Shown: piece by piece, positions 47,542 through 57,237 of the stretch
How the letters are laid out: every line of letters begins with the position of its first letter
How positions within the stretch are numbered: the first letter of the stretch is position 1
Assembly (NCBI GenBank): GCA_947179485.1
Contig: OX359245.1
Coordinates: 61,491,067-61,555,066, forward strand
From: Allacma fusca
Taxonomy: Eukaryota > Arthropoda > Collembola > Symphypleona > Sminthuridae
Length of the DNA stretch: 64,000 nt
Reading direction: 5' to 3'
Notes under the pieces: model-generated
Database searches by the model: none
Seen by the model: only the letters and a program-made list of their open reading frames with translations
Told to the model about the DNA's origin: nothing
Made by a program: the position numbers and the translations under genes

Positions 47542-48563
47542 TTACTGTCACAAGATTATTATATGTACAAGCATGATGTCAAAGGACTGGTAAAAATCAA
47601 CCACTGAAAAACCATGTGGTTCAAAGGAGCTCATTTGCCATACTTACCGGTGAATTGTAAGACACACACTTACAATTAGCGTTCCTACTTACTTTTACCA
47701 TTAAATTAAATAAAACGTTGATGTACAGTTTGAACATTCGTAAATATGGGACAACATATTAACTATATCTGCAGTTCGCATTTTGTATTTCATCCACCTG
47801 TCCAAAGAGGGTTATGTTAATTAACATGAGGAACCAGGTGGAAGGATCTTTCATATCGTCAAATTTAGGTGAAAGATCAGATGGAAGGTGGAAAATATGT
47901 AAACTTGTTGTGAAAGGTCAAGTGGAAAGTTAAGTGGAGGGTCAAGTGCAGGGTCAAGTTTAAGGTCAGGTGGAACGTTAAGTGGAGGGTAAAGTGAAAG
48001 GTCAAGTGGAAGGTCAAGTGGAAGGTGAAAATCCTGGAGGAAGGTGGAAGGTAATTTCGTGGCCGGAAAAGTAGAACTCAGCCCTTCAATCTGTACATGA
48101 GGGGCAGTATGATACAAGGGCTGTCTTATGTATCAAAAGGATTTTAAACTGAAGAATTATTAATTAATAATAGCAAGTCTCACTTTGAGGTCTTTAAACA
48201 GAGCTATAAACTTACATTAACTTGGGCCATCGCATCGGTCAATACCAAAGTTGATTCGTTGAAGAAACAAATACGTGAGAAAAAAACCACCCACAATTTC
48301 CATGCTCACCAGAGCAGTGCTGCGATCGGGTCAAGTATATAATTTCAAAAGTTGACCATGAATTTGACCTGACCACGAAACTTTAAGTAATTTTCAAGAC
48401 ACAACTTGAACTTGATAACTCGCGTTCGTGTAATTACTTGACTTGTCAAGTTCAAGTAATCAAGTAACTTTTGTAAGACCCGAACTTGATCAAGTAATTA
48501 AAGTTCCAAACTTGACTTGAACTTGACTTGAACTTGACAATTCAAGTTAAGTGTTACATTTTG

Positions 48564-50648
48564 TCATGGGTTGGTTTTGTTAATTAATTCTTCTCTCGAA
48601 ATTGATCTGCATTTGTTTATAGCTTCTTTGATAAGGTTTTCGGGATAATGCCGATTAATAAAGTGTGTTGACATTATTTTAGCTTGGTTTTCAAACTCAT
48701 CAATTCGGCTACATATTCTTCTTAAACGTAGAAACTGTGAATAAGGAATTGCATTCAAAGTAGATTTTGGATGATATGAATAGTATGACACATACGTGTG
48801 TGAATCTGTGGGCTTCGTATAGATGGTTGTTTGAATAGTGTCACTTAATTGGTCCGGAATAATCAATACATCGAGAAATGGGGCTGATGTCTCATATATT
48901 TTAAATTCAAATTTTATAGAATCATGTGAAGTTGTAAACTCTTGAATATACAAATGAAGTTCGTCTTTGGAGCATGAAAATAATTTGAGCAAATCATCAA
49001 TATATCTTAAATCCAAGTCCGGTTTAGCTCCATGATACGTCTGATTAAATTGTGCCTCCAAATATGCCATGAATAAGCAAGCAACAACTGGGCCCATCTT
49101 AGTGCCCATTGGAACACCCTTGGTCTGTTTGAAATAAATCGAGTTGAATTCAAATTCAGTGAGGTCAAGGACAAGTTCTGTGAGACGTATTATTACTGAA
49201 GTTGGAATGTCAGTATTAGGAGTTTTATCCAAAAAATATTTAATGGAAGTAAGTATATCTTGATGTGGTATGTTTGTATATAGTGCGACTACATCCATTA
49301 TTACAATATATCGTCCATGTCCTTGAAATTTAAATTGAGCCAGTTTCTTGAGTAAATCATTAGTATCTTTGAGATAAGTCGGCGTTGATTTCAGTATAGG
49401 TTGTAAAATAGTATCAAGAAATGAAGAAATTAATTCTGTTGTACTATTTACTGATGAGATGATTGGTCTACCTGGATTATTTGGTTTATGGATTTTTGGG
49501 AGACAGTAAAATTTCGGACACCTTGGCTTCTTGCTAATCAGATTGATTGCTTCCCTTGGAAGTTGTCCATTACGAATCATTTCAGAAATTGTTTCCGTTA
49601 CGATGTCTTGGCTTTCGATTGTCGGTTCTTCTGTCAATGGAATGTAATACGATTGGTCAGATAACTGACGCATACATTCTTCAATATACAGATCCTTTCG
49701 CCAAACAACCGTGGCCCCACCTTTGTCGGCAGGTTTAATGACAATATCATCACGTGATTTCAGTTCTTTGATAGCGTTGGATTCTTCAATACTGATATTT
49801 GATTTTACTCTAAGTTTTGAACTCACTTTTGTATTAACAAGTGTTTTAACTTCTTCGATATAATGTGCAAGTGATGGGTACTCCGTTTTAGGTGGATTCC
49901 AAGAACTTTTTTCACGGACAATGTTTTACAGTATACCCGCAACGCCATCTTTAGGATCTGGATTTGCGTATTGGTTGTTGTGAAAATGCGATTTAATATT
50001 AATTCTTCTAAAAAATGCTTCAAAGTCTTGGTTTACTACGAATGTGTCTACGTTTGGTGTTGGAGAAAATTTTAAACCCTTTTGTAAAAGTTTCATCTCT
50101 GCTTTAGAAAGTGGCAGATCCTCAGGAATGGTTACAACTGATTTCTCATTTTTATCGTCGGCAGTCATTTTGGAAGTTGTTTGCATGGGCATCTTCTTTA
50201 TTTTGTTTTGTTTGTATAAATTATAAACATGATTGTTCAATTTTTGAGCAAAAGATACGATCAAGTTGAACGATGACAATGGAGTTGATTGGCGCAGAGA
50301 TGATTTGAAATAAGAGATTTCTTCGGTAAGATGGCACTTCTTCCTTCTATAGTCACACAGGATTTGTTTCATTAATTTCAAGGAGCAACACCGCAGGTTT
50401 CTTAAAATGGCCTCATGATCTGATTCAACGCATGTTGATGTAAATTTAAGTCGAAATCCTTTAGGTATATATCCTACATCCACACAATTAGATAAAAATC
50501 CGATGTGTGACACTATTTTCGACTTTTTAAAAATACTTGTTAAATATTTTTGCGCTAATGTTTGAACATGATCTGGATATAATCTAGTTGCATATTTAAA
50601 AACAGTAAAATGATTTGTACGACGATTCAGAATAATTTCTACACTCAT
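48564..50648 (-). pseudogene. Penelope-like reverse transcriptase, one in-frame stop
   Basis: A single 695-codon frame runs 50648-48564, broken only by TAA at 49928-49926 after DPKDGVAGIL. The frame continues (VREKSSWNPPKTEYPSL) without a shift. Motifs in order: N-terminal HIGFLSNCVDVGYIPKGFR; SPTPNVDTFVVNQDFEAFFR; DDIVIKPADKGGATVVW (the DKG motif typical of Penelope-like elements); CPKFYCLPKIHKP; VIMDVVALYTNIPHQD (catalytic Asp); KGVPMGTKMGPVVA; the YIDD box in DLRYIDDLLKLF; APFLDVLI. It ends after the RT thumb at REELINKTNP, with no GIY-YIG nuclease. That is either a 3' truncation or membership of an endonuclease-deficient lineage. It sits between two TCAAG-word blocks. With one stop in nearly 700 codons it is probably recent. 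Confidence 0.88.
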
Positions 50649-50787
50649 TTTAGAAAGTAAAGGGTGGCGTCACAATAATAGTTATAGTTTTAATTAGTTA
50701 AAGACGCGAAGTGAAATATATATAATATATTAAATAAGGGTAGAAGTTCACTTTTTAACACAAGGCTTATATTTTATTCGCAGCAAC

Positions 50788-50812
50788 GTTTCGAGCTTTT
50801 ACTCTTCGTCAG
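50788..50812 (-). ncRNA. Hammerhead-ribozyme-like core upstream of the Penelope-like gene
   Basis: On the minus strand CTGACGA (50812-50806) is followed by a 3-bp GAG/CTC stem with a short loop and then GAAAC (50792-50788). This is the order of the CUGANGA and GAAA boxes of type I hammerheads, which are known in Penelope-like retroelements near the 5' end. Stem III and the cleavage-site trinucleotide could not be placed with confidence. It may be a degraded or minimal form. Confidence 0.4.
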
Positions 50813-51914
50813 GCAAATGATATACTAGTAGTAACATTCAATATAATGCATACTACAATCAATAAAAATTGAAAAATTGAAATTATTGATTTTTCGATTA
50901 TTTAAAATAATCATAATAAACTGTTTTTTAAAAATATGAATTAGTTAAGCCATTTAAAAAAATTTTTTAAAAAAATATTTACTGTATATCTGACGAGTTT
51001 AACATAGTGTCAAGTTTTATTTAATGTTCATATGTGTACACCTATTTGAACATTACGAGTACTCTTAATTTAAAATTTAATAAACTAGTATTTACTTATT
51101 TATTAAATGCTTTTTGTAAAGAGCTATCCTAGCTCATTTTATACTGGAATTTATTTACACAAGCTGTAACTAATAATTCTAAGCAACTATATGAATTTTC
51201 AAGATAATTCTTTCATTTCATGGAGACGCCGCTGCAACAACTAACAATGAGCAACGTCTGGTAAACAAGACCTTCATAAAACGGACTCTGATTTTGAATT
51301 TTGTCCTTTGATTGATGGCATGTGCAAAAAAATATATCCTTGACACGACATGAAATTGGATTGTAATTTTGAAATTCCTTCCGTCCTTTATGGCATACGC
51401 AATCTAACATTACTTGAACTTGACCATGAAATCTCAAGTTCATGGTCAAGTTTTTTCTTTACATTACTTGACCCTGAACTTGACTTGAGATTCAAGTAAA
51501 TTTCTCTTACTTGTACTTGAACCTGACTTGTCTTAGAATGTCATGGTCAAGCCGAGTAAGTATACTTGAACTTGACCCGAAAGATTCAAGTAAAAAAATT
51601 GGCCTACTTGAACTTGACCCGAACTTGACTTGAAAACTCAAGTATTACTTGAATTTGTCCGCAGCACTGCTTTTAAGTACTTCCTACAGTCCTTGGGTTT
51701 GTGACCCCTTTGACCTCAAAATCGACCTAGATCACTGGAACTAAATCAAAGAATCTACAACCAAAGTTTCTACAATTAGCAATAGACGGTCAAATACTGA
51801 AAATTAATCTAAAATCTACTACCTCCTTCACGTTTCTGACCTCTGTGAACTCAAAATTGACCCAGGTCACAGGAACTAATTTCACAAAGTCTCCAAACAA
51901 ATTTTTTGCAACTA

Positions 51915-52631
51915 CAGTCGACTCTCTTTATAACGACATCAATAAATCTCCCAAAAAGTGACGTTATAAGGGAACGACGTTATAGAGGCACATCATATAA
52001 ATAACGGTTTAATTGCAAATTTTTCGCTTTTAGTTAAGTTGGAGTCAGGGCTCGTTTCATTTAAGTAGCACATACTCTATTTACATGTCGAATGAGAATA
52101 AAAATGGTTAATATTAATAAATAAATAATATTTTTCGAAGTTTCTCACGCCACAAGCATCTCCAAAAACAAAGGTCAGGATTGAATAAAATATGTTGTGA
52201 ATCTCAATAAGACACTTCTTAGAACATTTACAAAAGTTTTCAAACACAGTTCTTTACTGGAAGCTTGGAAATGTGGATTTTCCTGGATGGGGCTTAATCA
52301 ATGTCGTTAACCACGCTTGCACATGTATTTACAATAACACGTTCCTTCCAGTCTTTTATAATGTCGCGACATTATAAGCTAATGCAATAAGTGAAACTGA
52401 AGAATAAAAACAGCTTTAAAATTACAGCACCAGTATGCTATTTAGCTAGATTTGACGCGTTGTAACGTCAACATGACGTTATTTCACCCTACGGCTACAC
52501 AAAAAGCGACTTTATAAAGGAACTGACGTTATAACGAGTGACGCTATAAAGGTAGAAATTATCATATGATGTAGCTCGGGAGGAACCCAGGATGACTTTA
52601 TAGGGAGAGACGCTATAAGGAGAGTCGATTG
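51915..52631. mobile_element. pogo/Tigger-like MITE
   Basis: CAGTCGACTCTCTTTATAAC at the left and GCTATAAGGAGAGTCGATTG at the right are imperfect inverted repeats flanked by TA. The repeated words GACGTTATAAGG and ACGCTATAAAGG occur near both ends. TA duplication plus CAGTCGACTC ends fit Tc1/mariner-pogo non-autonomous elements. No transposase frame is present. Confidence 0.75.
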
Positions 52632-53075
52632 TATAATAAATTAACTCGAGTTAAAGACCAGACTATTCCTTAAATAACTCTACTATTTTAATATTTTCCA
52701 ACGGATGACTTCAAATTTGACCTGGGTCACGGAAATGCTTATCAAATATTCACTACTAAATCTCCCATCCCCACTAAAATTCCCAATACTTTTAAAGCAG
52801 TTCTGCAGATTTTGTTACAAGAGCGCAGCTCAAGTTCTGAGTCACCCTATAAAAATAAAGGATGGCTCCTGCCTTAGCCAATGGTTGCATTACTAACCCT
52901 CTGCTCCCTGGAAGAGCAAAAAGTCAACTCCACACTTCCATACTATGCTCCTCTAATCAACAGAAAATAATAATGGCAAGTCAAACAAATAATACACCTG
53001 ACGCTCCTTACCTTCGAATTCTGTTACATTGAAGTACGTCTAGAGAAAATCCACCGTATTTATACGCTTCGGAAA
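52632..53075. other. No supported gene
   Basis: Ordinary AT-rich spacer. The 52705-52896 frame has no further support. Confidence 0.4.
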
Positions 53076-53535
53076 TCAAAGCCAGAAAATAAGGCAATGG
53101 ATCCATAAATCATCTGCGTTGCTTCCCTGCTTTTCATTATTCCCAAAAAACGAGCGGCATTTCCCCGTGAAGGAGCAAACTGGCCTTGCGGTAAAAATCC
53201 TGAAAATTAATATTGCCTCAGAAAAATCAGTTTTAACCCGAATTACTTCTAAATCCTTAACATTTTCGCAAGTCAAAGATTGAACAAGTCGTAGATTCAC
53301 TGGTCAAATTTTTACAACCCTCAACAAGAGTCCACTCTACAACTTTGTGACAGCGAACTATACTCTGTATGAAATAGAAACGCCCATGCAAGGACACATC
53401 TTTCTTATGAATTACGTCCTGCAGCAACAGCGATCTACCTGTTTTCAAAGGACACAAGTTTAGATCTTCCGTGAGGCAAAAGGATTGCCCGCAGGTCATG
53501 GTCCCCGCAATATGGAACCCAAACATGTTCCGCAT
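53076..53535 (-). pseudogene. Cys-rich ORF pair of unknown family, possible broken gene
   Basis: The frame 53535-53257 (FHIAGTMTCGQSFCLTEDL, then RCHKVVEWTLVEGCKNLT, TTCSIF) has five to seven Cys and protein-like composition. It overlaps a second frame, 53300-53076, that continues in similar style (FTARPVCSFTGKCRSFFGNN). One frame change near 53265 would join them. No signal peptide, splice pair or family was recognised, and the call is tentative. Confidence 0.3.
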
Positions 53536-53625
53536 ATCAACAACGCCGATGGCGACCTGGCGGGGTTTTTTTCACATCCGCATTAGTCTCCTAACCGCTG
53601 GTGATTGCTTCTGGTCAGCTTGATA

Positions 53626-53926
53626 CAGGGATCGGATTTTTGTAAATCTCCCTGAAAGATAATTTCTGAATTTCCCTGCTGACTATTACCTCCCTGCTGG
53701 TAGGTCCTCAACAATTTCAAAAATCCCTGCTGAAGAAAAGGTCAACGATTTTCAAAATCCCTGTTCGCAAAAAAAATCCCTTACAAGACATGAAATCCAT
53801 GCCAAATTAGGCCAATCAAGATCCCTGTTCGTAAAAATAAATCCCTTCCCTTTGAAATTTTCCCTGCCAGAAATATTTTTTCCGTGGGATGAATCTTCCC
53901 ATCTTCCCACAAAAATCCGACCCCTG
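53626..53926. mobile_element. hAT MITE, AAATCCCTG word (second copy)
   Basis: The ends CAGGGATCGGATTTTTGT and ACAAAAATCCGACCCCTG are inverted with one mismatch, and the interior aligns with 20852-21162. The flanks GCTTGATA and AGCAGACG do not match, so the target duplication has decayed. Confidence 0.8.
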
Positions 53927-54000
53927 AGCAGACGATACTAGAATATTCTAGACTTACACATATTGAAATTTCCTAGAATAGTGTAGACATGAATAGGAGA

Positions 54001-54927
54001 CAGAGATGCGCATCCACAGTTTCGTTACGTTACGTTACACTATTACGATAGGTTTTAAAATTGTCGTTAATTATCATTACAATACTAAATATCGTATGAA
54101 AAATTCAGCGTTACCGTTCCGTTACTACAAGACAACGGTAATACTCCAGCGTTAATTTTCGTTGCCATTAAAAAATATAAAATAGCCGTTACTTTCCGTT
54201 ACCGTTACTATTATTGTCCGCTCATTATAAACTAAAATGTCAAACAACTAGTGTTGCCAGACGTACCTGGTATGCAGAAAATGTAGCAAAAAGGCAATTT
54301 AAAGTTTCGGTGTAGTTCTTGATTCACCTGCAATGTGATCCGCATCCCGACTATCCGATGTGGTAATCTCAACATTTGTCCTTTTTTCAAATTCATTTTT
54401 CTCCTTTTACTAGCAGCAGTATTCTCCATGGTTAATTCTTATCTACTAAAAACTTTGTTAGAACCAAAACTTAATTCGTAAGCCGATCACACACCTTTTT
54501 TTGTGAGCAAAAGCATGTGGATTGAGCAAAATAAAGGGTCAAAAACTTCCTATTGAAATTTGCCATGTTTTCAATAACGTACATAAATGATACACAGGGA
54601 TCACGGTGTCCACATCCAGCTGTTGTTAATATTTCCCCGGTTTATTTGCATGCACAATTACTCCAAGCAAAGCCAATAATAGATGTCAATGCGTAATGCA
54701 AAAATAAGTATGTACATGCATATATTTATTTGATAGCGTTGCGTTACGTTACAATATCGTTTTCTGTTTACACAAGCTGGAACGCTATAGTTATTCCGAT
54801 AAATGTTTAGCACACCCTAGTTCCGTTACCGTTACGTTATTGCCTGCTCCAAATATAGGCCGTTACGTTAAAAAACGGCGTTACTCCGTTATTGTTGGGT
54901 AAAAGTAACGTAACAGGCGCATCACTG
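54001..54927. mobile_element. hAT-type non-autonomous element, GTTACC word
   Basis: The termini CAGAGATGCGC and GCGCATCACTG are inverted (10 of 11), with the perfect 8-bp duplication ATAGGAGA (53993-54000 and 54928-54935). CGTTACGTTAC and CCGTTACCGTTAC words fill 54025-54215 and 54735-54905 in the same strand orientation at both ends. The centre contains a 65-codon minus-strand frame (54429-54232, MENTAASKRRKMNLKK...) that may be captured or chance. The insertion splits a pseudogene (see 54935-55036). Confidence 0.92.
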
Positions 54928-54934
54928 ATAGGAG

Positions 54935-55036
54935 ACCATTCGCCTTGGGGTCATTTATGCAAAACTGACTGCCCAATCAAAACCTTCGGATTCAGTTTAC
55001 AGGAAGTTTTACACAATTGAGATTTTCAAGTTCGAC
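54935..55036 (+). pseudogene. Broken paralogue of the 43.5-kb secreted-type gene
   Basis: The frame TIRLGVIYAKLTAQSKPSDS continues YRKFYTIEIFKFD. It matches the last exon of 43528-43886 at 24 of 34 residues. Upstream of the match the two loci differ in length by four bases and the hAT element 54001-54927 is inserted, so only a fragment survives. Confidence 0.75.
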
Positions 55037-55974
55037 ACTTCAACAAGCATCGTCTGTAAAACACCCCCTGTACCTGAAGATCAGCAGTATTAAAATCGCA
55101 ACTGCTTCAATTTAAATTTTGTCGTCAAACTGTCTTCAGTAGAATCAGTCCCATCAAAATCTTAGTTCGAATTACTTTTAGAATTTTTCAGGAGGAAATT
55201 GTTTTGCTTACTTTTTGTCGTGTCTCCTTTGTCTACGTAATTAGGAAGTTGTCAACATACATAGGTCTTATTATTAGAAGATGGTAATAAAAACGCAAGA
55301 TATTGTGTCTCGGGAGTGAACCGTATTAATACTTGAGTTGTGGAAACAGTTTCGAGCGGATCGGTATTTCTGTATGGAAGATCTGGCCCTTGTGAAACCT
55401 TATGTAAATAGGAAATTTAAAGAGCATTTAAATGAGCACAAGAATCAACTAATCAGAACATTTTATTCCAAGGCAACAAACGAGTGATTCAAGATTTGAC
55501 TACAAAATGTAAAATCACCTTCATAAATCGGAAGTAATATCGGGAAAAGTAAATAAATATCTTTCTTTTCTCTATGTAAGTACGACAATAATGTAGTTAC
55601 TCAATAACTTTGTAACTTTGTTTTCTGAAAATATCCCATATCGATTGTCAACACGTTTGTAAATGTATACTTGATGTAAAGATATGATGCTCGAAAGCCA
55701 ACCGAAGAAATTTAAATGTGGGCAGTTTCTAGAAGCAATCAAAATGTGTGGAGCAAGTTTTTGTGCATTAAATAACTCCCAAGAACTCAGTCAAGCACGA
55801 AAGTGTTATCAATGTTCTACAAACAGAGAATAACTTCCAGCAATAAATTGCACATTTTAAAATTTTAGCGCAGAAATCATACGAGAAAAAGGAGGAATAG
55901 AAAGGAGCAGGAGAATTGGAATTCGAAACAAATTCCTATTATATTTAAGCTGCAGTCCCTGGAAACAGTGTATT
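55037..55974. other. No supported gene
   Basis: AT-rich. The first 100 bases may be decayed 3' UTR of the paralogue (CTGTAAAACACCCCCTGTACC resembles 43900-43920). Confidence 0.4.
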
Positions 55975-56338
55975 CTATTTTAAATGAAAATTCCTGCTAG
56001 TAAAAGGTGAACCAATTTCAAAAGCCCGGTTCATGAAAACACTTGCGTGTTTGTTACAAATGGTGAAAGAAGGAGCCCGATGTGGTGATTGCCTTCCCAC
56101 TACAACACACTGCTTGAGAGTCACGTGGCTACAAGGATTTCTTGCGTCCAACATGTTTTGCATCACACTATATCTGGCTTCGAAAAAAGTAATTATTGTC
56201 GACAAAAAAATACAGAGCAAGTATCATGATGTAATCAATGACCTAAAAATAAACATGCTCATATTTACAGGGTCTATTACGCTATTAGCTTTAATTGCGT
56301 TCTTTTGTAATAATTATAAAGTAGAAAGTTTTTACTGA
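55975..56338. other. Overlapping frames of uncertain strand
   Basis: The minus frame 56220-55975 has an acceptor-like TTTTTTTCGAAG and Cys-containing text (NPCSHVTLKQC, FTICNKHAS). The plus frame 56033-56338 ends in a hydrophobic stretch (MLIFTGSITLLALIAFF). Neither can be chosen from the sequence alone. Confidence 0.2.
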
Positions 56339-56669
56339 CACCACTTATTAGTTAACAATGCAATATTTACAGATAATCCAAAACATTTCCACCCTAAAAG
56401 CTTTTCAAAAATTGGAGGACAAAGAATATTTTATACACAGAAAGTCACTCTGAGCCAGGGCAATTCTTATTTAAAGTATATGGCATAATTATTACATGTT
56501 ACAAATTTGAAGATTCAAGCTAACGCTAACAGACAAATTTTAACCAGCTTGTTCTTTGTTGAAAAGAACAACCTTTAGAAGATTTTAATGATGTAAATTT
56601 AGTTTGAGACATTCTTAGAAAACATTAGGTTTCCTGCAGATACAAAATCTTTAATTTCACTGGGTATAA

Positions 56670-57050
56670 ATGTTGTTTCTTTTCAGGGTTATTAAATTCT
56701 TTACTTGTTTCCTTGTGGTTGCACGAACTGCGCTGGAGGTTGCTGATGCACAGATTGGCTACCACAGAAATGGGTTTGGCTTGGCTCTAAGAAATATTCC
56801 CATTGAAATTTTTGTGAGTTTCTTAAATTTTTGCAGTATTACATACAAAAGTGTGACCATATTGCCGATAGTCTTATACGCCAATGTATTTTACCAGACA
56901 AGTCAGTGTTTACCGGATGGCAGCGCTTGTGAACGCTTAACGGATTGTTGCACTAATTATTGTCACGGATACTTGCCAGTGCCCCGTTGCGAACCAAGCC
57001 CTTGTGGATGCCCTCAACCTCCATGGACCCCTAAACCAATTGCAGAAGAT
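56670..57050 (+). CDS. Knottin-like secreted protein, two exons (partial)
   Basis: Exon A, 56670-56813, encodes a hydrophobic leader (FFTCFLVVARTALEVADA). Its TTGTTTCTTTTCAG may instead be a splice acceptor, so the true start is uncertain. The donor is TTT/GTGAGT. Exon B, 56898-57050, follows TTTTACCAG in phase and encodes CLPDGSACERLTDCC, then NYCHGYLPVPRC. This is a C-x6-C-x5-CC-x3-C-x8-C pattern typical of inhibitor-cystine-knot (knottin) folds, with a Pro-rich tail containing CGCPQPPW. The donor GAT/GTAAGC closes exon B. Knottins act outside the cell as protease inhibitors, antimicrobial peptides or ion-channel ligands; which applies here cannot be told. Confidence 0.55.
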
Positions 57051-57099
57051 GTAAGCGATTTGCAAAGCTCGGTGTATAAATTTATTGTCACTGTAATTA

Positions 57100-57237
57100 T
57101 GCCAACAATTTCCCAATTCAAACAATCCTTATGGAGGATATTGCCATTTGGACCATCACAAATGCTGCACTGGATACTGTGGTTACGTATATGGAAAGCG
57201 GTTGTGCTGGGTACCTCCTTGTTTGGAATGCATATAA
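57100..57237 (+). pseudogene. Second knottin-like segment
   Basis: A frame ending TAA at 57235-57237 encodes YCHLDHHKCCTGYCGYVYGK, followed by LCWVPPC. It is a second CC-containing cystine-knot-like motif 50 bases after exon B. No AG acceptor in the right phase joins it to exon B, so it is either a decayed third exon or an exon with a lost splice site. Confidence 0.4.

Larger units (their letters stand above)
44374..48083. mobile_element. Composite TIR element, GAAGGTCAAGT word
   Basis: Left end GGCTGAGTTCTACTTTCCCG and right end CGGAAAAGTAGAACTCAGCC are inverted, and the match extends about 40 bases with roughly three mismatches. The flanks CTTCACTC (44366-44373) and CTTCAATC (48084-48091) match 7 of 8, as expected for an old hAT insertion. 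The words TTCCACTTGACGTTCCAC (left, 44400-44600) and GGTCAAGTGGAAGG (right, 47840-48060) flank a centre occupied by nested elements (44722-45489, 46067-46785, 47061-47541). Confidence 0.65.
48315..51669. mobile_element. hAT-like ends with TCAAGTTC words enclosing a Penelope-like element
   Basis: The termini CAGTGCTGCG (48315-48324) and CGCAGCACTG (51660-51669) are perfect inverted repeats, 12 bp counting one base beyond each end pair. Words such as ACTTGAACTTGAC and TCAAGTTCAAGTAATCAAG fill 48330-48555 and 51405-51655. The flanks CACCAGAG and CTTTTAAG do not match, so the outer target duplication has been lost or the ends belong to two insertions. The Penelope-like gene lies between the word blocks. 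Confidence 0.6.

Noticed and set aside
48564..49826. Two separate genes with a frameshift in the Penelope-like element
   Set aside because: Counting shows that the upstream and downstream parts are in the same frame. Only one TAA codon separates them.
54232..54429. Small minus-strand frame MENTAASKRRKM... as a host gene
   Set aside because: It is inside the 54001-54927 element with no supporting exon. It may be a captured or chance frame.
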